In this document: piece after piece, positions 8,695 to 12,500 of the stretch
How positions within the stretch are numbered: the first letter of the stretch is position 1
How the letters are laid out: each line of letters starts with the position of its first letter
Notes under the pieces: model-generated
Told to the model about the DNA's origin: nothing
Databases searched by the model: none
The model's input: the letters and a program-made list of their open reading frames with translations, nothing else
Assembly: GCA_009663005.1 (NCBI GenBank)
Contig: CM018897.1
Location: 18,751,702 to 18,764,201 of the forward strand
Reading direction: 5' to 3'
DNA: 12,500 nt
Source: Actinidia chinensis
Lineage: Eukaryota; Streptophyta; Magnoliopsida; Ericales; Actinidiaceae
Translations under genes and position numbers: made by a program

Positions 8695-9499
8695 TCATCA
8701 GTAACCATGCTTCTATACTGACTCTTCATCATTTCCATGAAGTCGCTCCAGAAATTTGGTGAAGACCAAGCAACTTTTGATTCACTTAGGAAAATCTGTT
8801 TCTATTGTAAGCCCTTCTGTGGACACCGAAAATGCAGCCGCGGCCATAGCTGAACGAAATTACCACACTTTGCTTGGCTCTTCCGCCTCCTCTTTAGACT
8901 TTAATGTTTTTTCTAATCCCACAAAAATGTCCTCGATTGATCTCTGCTTAATTTGGTTATTTCATCCAGATTGTTATTCTTCTTAGATATTGCAGCAAAG
9001 TGGAAAACTTGGATGGAGTCATTCAGATTATTGGGGTTGCCTTTCTTATTGTGAGAAGCAATACTAAGATTATTTGGGAGACATGGGATATAGTTAGGAA
9101 TAATGGGATGAAGGGTTTACCTTTAGAGGGGAAATACACTGCTTGGGCAGCACCAATTACTCGTCAAGGCCTCCAAAAAGAATTGACTATTTTCCTTCCT
9201 TTGGTGGAGAGTATTCAACAACCTCGAGCCACCGAGTAGCCTGCGCGAAGCACTTAGACCCAGTATAAGGTACCAACTGCATGCAATTTATCTTGACCTA
9301 CACGAGGACTTATTCTTGCCAAGTAGGGTATGGACCCAATAGAGATGGTTACTGCTTCCATAGGGGAACTGACAGACTCTGCCACTTCCTCAATGCAGGG
9401 GACCTGGATCTGACATCACCGCCATTATCCCTCTTTGTAAGAGACGGCATACTTGAATCATCCACCGGTTTATGACAAAGAAGGGCCTCCACTGACATC
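8695..9499 (+). other. Unassigned stretch with short open frames upstream of SWEET
   Basis: Plus-strand frames at 8756-8986, 9000-9239 and 9281-9475 have mixed, protein-like composition (for example VSPSVDTENAAAAIAERNYH, then LEGKYTAWAAPITRQGLQKE) and follow each other closely in different frames. An alternative reading near 9002-9055 gives WMESFRLLGLPFLL, which faintly recalls the LLGLP segment of LINE ORF1 proteins. None carries a recognised domain, good splice structure or clear start. They may be decayed transposon or pseudogene sequence; chance is also possible. I assign no function. Confidence 0.25.
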
Positions 9500-9633
9500 C
9501 TGGACAAGCCACAGTCAATTGGTGAGAAATGACAAACACTAGAACTATGTTTCTAGAATCAGGCTCTCTTTTCTCCTTTGCCTATATCCCAACTTAATCT
9601 ATCATTTTCTCAGGAGGGCTGGGCTCTCTCAAC
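9500..9633 (+). promoter_or_regulatory. Presumed promoter and 5' UTR of the SWEET gene
   Basis: This lies directly upstream of the SWEET start codon. A CCAAT word is on the minus strand at 9521-9525 (plus strand attgg). A perfect TTCTAGAA (9551-9558) matches the minimal inverted TTCnnGAA heat-shock element. A short ctatat word near 9583 could serve as a weak TATA element. A pyrimidine tract ending in tttctcag (9606-9613), 20 nt before the ATG, looks like a splice acceptor and could end an intron in the 5' UTR. All of these are short matches and none is proven to work. Confidence 0.3.
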
Positions 9634-9667
9634 ATGGCTAGCTTAAGCTTCGTCGTTGGGATTATCG
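9634..9667 (+). CDS. SWEET exon 1
   Basis: Encodes MASLSFVVGII plus the first base of Gly12. The donor is atcg|gtacac. Intron 1 is 118 nt and ends tttgttgcag. The 34-nt size suits a SWEET first exon. Confidence 0.9.
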
Positions 9668-12028
9668 GTACACTTTCTTAATTATCAGTGGTAATTTCAG
9701 TTGTTCTTCACATTAATTTGGTCTCATATATGCTTAATTAGTGTTGATTAATTAGCTTGTTTTGTGTACAATCTATTTGTTGCAGGCAATGTGATATGTA
9801 TACTACTTTTTGCCTCCCCCATGTAAGTATAACACAGAATCAGTCCCCCCCAAAAAAGAATCTCCACTTTCTGAGTTGTGTAAAAATGGCCTGGCAGCTC
9901 GAAGCTCGAGCCCTAACCCACCCGCCCTAGTCTGATCCTAGCTCGAGTCCTAGCCCGCCCATTTATAATGAGTAGGGCTGGGTGCCTTTTGGTTTGAAAC
10001 CCAAAACACAGTCTGAGACTCAGCCCAAAAGTTCATTTGAAACCTGCCCGATAACTCGACCCAAAACCAACCTGAAATGCCCAAAGTTTAATAAATAAAA
10101 AAAAATTAAACCCTAAAAAGCAAAAAAAATAAATAGAAGAATGGTCAAACCCCAAATCCGAGATTCAGTCCAAGCACAAGCGAAACCCAGGCAGGAAAGG
10201 ACCTAGGCTTGGGTATTTGAAAAATGAACCAGCCGGGCCTTAGCCCGATGGTCTTGGGCCGAACCTACTCGAACCGAAAAAGAAATGGGTAAGGCCAGGC
10301 CGAGCCGAATTTAAGAAATAAAAATTCTGCTAGTACTATTTATTTGGGATTGTCATATTAGTACTTGATTCATCTACCTTGATGATTAATACATGAATGA
10401 AATGTGTTTTAGAGGGACATTTTGGCAAGTTGTGAAGAAGAAATCAACAGAGAATTATGAAGCTCTTCCATATATAACCACACTATTGTGCACAAGTTTG
10501 TGGGTTTTCTATGGCTTTCTCAAGAACAAGGATGGTTTGCTCATTGTAACAGTGAATGGAGTTGGTGCAGTCTCACAATTAGAGTACGTCACTCTGTTTC
10601 TCATTTATGCTCCCAAGGAAATTAAGGTAACATAAATAGGAGAATTTTCACTTTGCTTGCCCTGTGATTTGGATCATGTGTGGATTACCCTTAATATTTA
10701 AAAGTTTCCTCATAATGCGATGCGGTTTATGTACTGAAGTGCACCGTCTCAATTTTCATCCAAACTAATAATTGTACTTTGCTCCTCTACATACAAAGTG
10801 AAATTTTCCCAAATAAAAATATGTCCATCTTTGGCACGTGAAGGTTTTTTGCGTTTCAGATACACCAAAATTAATAAACTATAACTATACTACAAATAAA
10901 AAATGTATAGTCATACACTGACGTATATATATTATTCCTAATCAATAAACTACAACTATACTTATTTTTCATTTTTGATAATTTTTCCAGGTTAAAGCAT
11001 TGAAGTTAGTTTCAGCAACGAACATAGGTTTTCCTGGTGCAATAATAATGGCAACTCTTCTAGCAATCCCAGAAGGTGTAAGGCCTACCTTTCTTGGCAC
11101 TTTATGTGCATTAACAACCATAACCATGTTTGCTTCTCCTCTGGCAGTCATGGTAAGCTACTTTCCTAAACTAGTTTTGTTTTCCTAAACGCATCACTTT
11201 AATTGAGGATCAATAGCTAATTTCTTGGGCAAATTTTAGTTTGTCCCGGTTAGACCTTGCGTAGTTTACGATTCTGTTGATGTGTACAACTCAGTGCATA
11301 ACTCTGTGGTTTGTGGACTAAAGTGCTCCATTTTATTTGCATGGTAAGCTAACAGCATGCACGCTTCGGTTGGTTATAGAGAGAGTGAATCTTGTTCGGA
11401 AAAAAAAAGAAAACGGGGGGAACATAAAAACAACCAAAACCAGTTTGAATGGACATGACGACTCCAATAACTTACTCTTAAGTAGTTCCTGGTAGAGATA
11501 CCGAGGAATTACAGAGCACCATGTTGAGCTTACTAGTATCTTACTCTATCCCCCCCCCACTTTTTTCTCTCGTTCCCACCCTCAGTCCCTTCCCCCCCAT
11601 GGCTTATTCCTCTATGGCCGCCTATGCCTGTGTTCATACATAATTACATATGTATGTATTTGTGTGTGCGCGTGTGAGAAGAAAATGAGAGTATTAAGGT
11701 CAACTTATGTGTTCTATTAACTTACGTTAAATGTGTAGTCAAGTCCATAAATCACAAGGAGTTATGTAGTGTCAGGGGGTAATCTGCACGTGACCCAAAC
11801 TACTGTGGAAGACACAATTTTTTCCTAATTTCTTGGTTATTTAATTTTTCTTTTGAGTATATTTTTTCCTTCTCTAAATTTTCTTTTACCGTTTATTTAC
11901 TTTGGCAGAGAACTGTGGTTAAAACCAAGAGTGTGAAGTACATGCCATTCTCTCTCTCATGTTTCCAGTTTCTTGTTGGTGGAGTTTGGTCTTTCTATGC
12001 CTCGCTAATCAGAGACTATTTTCTTGGA
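9634..12028 (+). CDS. SWEET sugar transporter, clade IV-like (3' end beyond window)
   Basis: SWEET proteins are seven-helix sugar uniporters built from two three-helix MtN3/saliva bundles joined by a linker helix. Clade IV members (SWEET16/17) act mainly at the vacuolar membrane on fructose, glucose or sucrose. The joined exons 9634-9667, 9786-9822, 10413-10626, 10991-11152 and 11909-12028 encode 189 residues with no stop. First bundle: helix 1 at about 5-24 (FVVGIIGNVICILLFASPI), helix 2 at 42-60 and helix 3 at 66-90 (VTVNGVGA, then YVTLFLIYAP). Linker helix 4 is at 100-121, then helices 5 (128-149) and 6 (162-184). The four conserved helix prolines are at 23, 43, 145 and 162; N72 and W176 fit known pocket positions. 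KKKSTENYEALPYITTLL and RTVVKTKSV resemble SWEET16/17 most. Oddities: K159 where KTKSVEYMPF is usual, and E81 inside helix 3. Helix 7 and the tail require a sixth exon past 12500. The start is chosen because MASLSF is the usual clade IV N-terminus and the 34-nt first exon splices in frame. Family is certain; clade is likely; substrate is inferred. Confidence 0.93.
9786..9822 (+). CDS. SWEET exon 2
   Basis: A 37-nt exon that completes Gly12 and encodes NVICILLFASP plus two bases of the next codon; the donor is cat|gtaagt. It supplies most of helix 1, including Pro23. Being too short to stand out as an open frame, it is easily missed by automated prediction. Confidence 0.9.
9889..10316. mobile_element. 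Repeat remnant within SWEET intron 2
   Basis: This is a G+C-richer block inside an AT-rich intron. It has recurrent words such as agctcgag (9900 region and again near 9940), agcccgccc, cccgataactcgaccc, gccgggcc, tagcccga, gggccgaacc and ggccgagccgaa. This pattern is typical of degenerate plant dispersed repeats. It has no open frame and no clear ends. It accounts for most of the 590-nt intron and resembles the block at 1716-1925. Confidence 0.4.
10413..10626 (+). CDS. SWEET exon 3
   Basis: The acceptor is tgtgttttag|agg. The adjacent ag at 10413-10414 is excluded because it would break the frame. The 214 nt encode the rest of the first MtN3 bundle: GTFWQVVKKKSTENYEALPY, helix 2, the NKDGLLIVTVNG segment and helix 3 through APKEIK. 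The donor is aag|gtaaca, between codons. Confidence 0.93.
10871..10961. repeat. Local duplication in SWEET intron 3
   Basis: ttaataaactataactatac (10871-10890) recurs as tcaataaactacaactatac (10942-10961), 71 nt later with two differences. It is AT-rich and non-coding, just upstream of the intron 3 acceptor (10990). Confidence 0.6.
10991..11152 (+). CDS. SWEET exon 4
   Basis: The acceptor is tttttccag|gtt and the donor atg|gtaagc. The 162 nt encode VKALKLVSATNIGF, linker helix 4 and helix 5 to FASPLAVM. Pro110 in the linker helix stands where clade IV proteins usually have a Leu or similar residue. Confidence 0.93.
11153..11908 (+). other. SWEET intron 4, largest complete intron
   Basis: It runs from gtaagc to tttggcag, 756 nt. 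It contains a run of C (about 11550-11558), a short alternating tgtgtgtgcgcgtgtg tract (11661-11676) and a T-rich 3' end that serves as the polypyrimidine tract. No transposon ends or coding frames are evident. Confidence 0.7.
11909..12028 (+). CDS. SWEET exon 5
   Basis: The acceptor is tttggcag|aga and the donor gga|gtaaga. The exon is exactly 120 nt, the usual length for this SWEET exon. It encodes RTVVKTKSVKYMPFSLSCFQ and helix 6 (FLVGGVWSFYASLIRDYFLG). If intron 5 were kept, translation would run on for 43 codons and stop at 12158-12160, giving a protein without helix 7. Confidence 0.93.
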
Positions 12029-12183
12029 GTAAGATTACTTTCTCCCTTTTGCAGTGATTTTCTATTAGAAATTAAAAGAGAGAACTTAAATGGAAGTCAA
12101 AACAAATGTCCCCTTAAAAGATTTTATTTTCTACGAGTGAGCAAGTATTATAAAAGATAAGAAAATGAAACAATTGTATTAAA

Positions 12184-12498
12184 CCTTAGAGACCGTGTTT
12201 GGATTAAGGATTTGATGAAAGAAAAAGAAACGGAATGAAAAATTTAGATGATTTAATGATTCAAAACTGTTGGATCCTCTACTGTTTCCTTTTCCTTTTC
12301 CTTTTCCTTTTCCCTTATCCTCGCTAAATCCTTAATCCTTAGCTTGTGTTTGGATCAAGAATTTGGTGAAGAAAAAAGATATGAAAATGAAAAGTTAGAT
12401 AATTCCAATAGTTCGGAACACGGTTGGATAACTTTTTTATTTTTTTTATTTTTTTTCCTTATCAAATCCTTAATCCAAATACAACATTCCAGCCTTAG
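12184..12498. mobile_element. Tandem pair of MITE-like inverted-repeat units in intron 5
   Basis: Unit A begins GTGTTTGGATTAAGGATTT at 12195. Unit B begins GTGTTTGGATCAAGAATTT at 12346, 151 nt later, and their interiors also align (gaatgaaaaa.ttagatgatt, then ggttggat). Each unit ends in an inverted copy: aaatccttaatcc at 12326-12338 in A, and aaatccttaatccaaata at 12464-12481 in B. The hexamer ccttag stands before A (12184), between the units (12337) and after B (12493). The units are non-coding and lie downstream of SWEET exon 5. GTGTTTGG ends are seen in plant MITEs, but the superfamily is not established. Confidence 0.65.
12285..12313. repeat. (TTTTCC)n microsatellite
   Basis: About five tandem units of ttttcc within unit A of the intron 5 repeat, replacing the simpler T-rich right half seen in unit B. 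Confidence 0.85.
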
Positions 12499-12500
12499 GC

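Noticed and set aside
7821..8798. aaaatctg pair as a LINE target-site duplication
   Set aside because: Only 8 nt match, the left copy does not abut the T tract, and the right copy lies about 100 nt beyond the last LINE-like sequence.
10393..10412. In-frame ATG upstream of SWEET exon 3 as an alternative start
   Set aside because: The 20 nt end in a good acceptor (tgtgttttag), and exons 1 and 2 with the proper SWEET N-terminus splice in frame to 10413.
10969..11151. 60-codon minus-strand frame
   Set aside because: It is antisense to SWEET exon 4.
1..12500. CRISPR array, bacterial operon, integron or phage features
   Set aside because: No regularly spaced repeat-spacer structure, no ribosome-binding sites before packed genes, and clear spliced plant gene structure.

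Overview
This is a window of nuclear DNA from a flowering plant. The evidence is a multi-exon SWEET sugar-transporter gene with short exons and GT-AG introns, set among decayed plant transposable elements (hAT, Ty3/gypsy-type LTR, LINE, MITE-like) in AT-rich DNA. I cannot name the species. Nothing looks bacterial, organellar or viral, and I see no confident rRNA, tRNA or CRISPR.

Layout. Positions 1-750: no gene; a two-copy tandem repeat (1-118) and a degenerate tandem array (about 273-435). Positions 751-939: a short orphan coding-like stretch. Positions 940-2640: intergenic, with a remnant rich in 'gctcg' words (about 1716-1925) and a MITE-like element (1941-2135). Positions about 2670-4560: a plus-strand hAT transposase pseudogene, full of stops and frameshifts and interrupted by a run of 57 T (3388-3444). 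Positions 5053-6693: a minus-strand, internally deleted LTR retrotransposon with one 1003-bp LTR, a primer-binding site, a 243-bp internal region, a polypurine tract and a truncated second LTR. Positions 6694-7832: nothing recognised. Positions 7833 to about 8694: a minus-strand LINE remnant joining an endonuclease fragment to a LINE-type 3' end. Positions 8695-9500: open frames of unknown origin.

The one gene that looks functional starts at 9634 on the plus strand and leaves the window at the right edge. Five exons (9634-9667, 9786-9822, 10413-10626, 10991-11152, 11909-12028) join in frame into 189 residues covering six of the seven SWEET membrane helices. The sequence most resembles clade IV (SWEET16/17), whose studied members move fructose, glucose or sucrose across the vacuolar membrane. 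The last exon (helix 7 and the C-terminal tail) must lie beyond 12500. Intron 2 holds a remnant similar in style to that at 1716-1925, and intron 5 holds a tandem pair of MITE-like inverted-repeat units.

I found no convincing undescribed multi-gene system. The points most worth a second look are the tandem MITE-like dimer in intron 5, the miniature asymmetric LTR element with a palindrome in only one LTR, the T57 tract exactly inside hAT coding homology, and two unusual charged residues in the SWEET protein.
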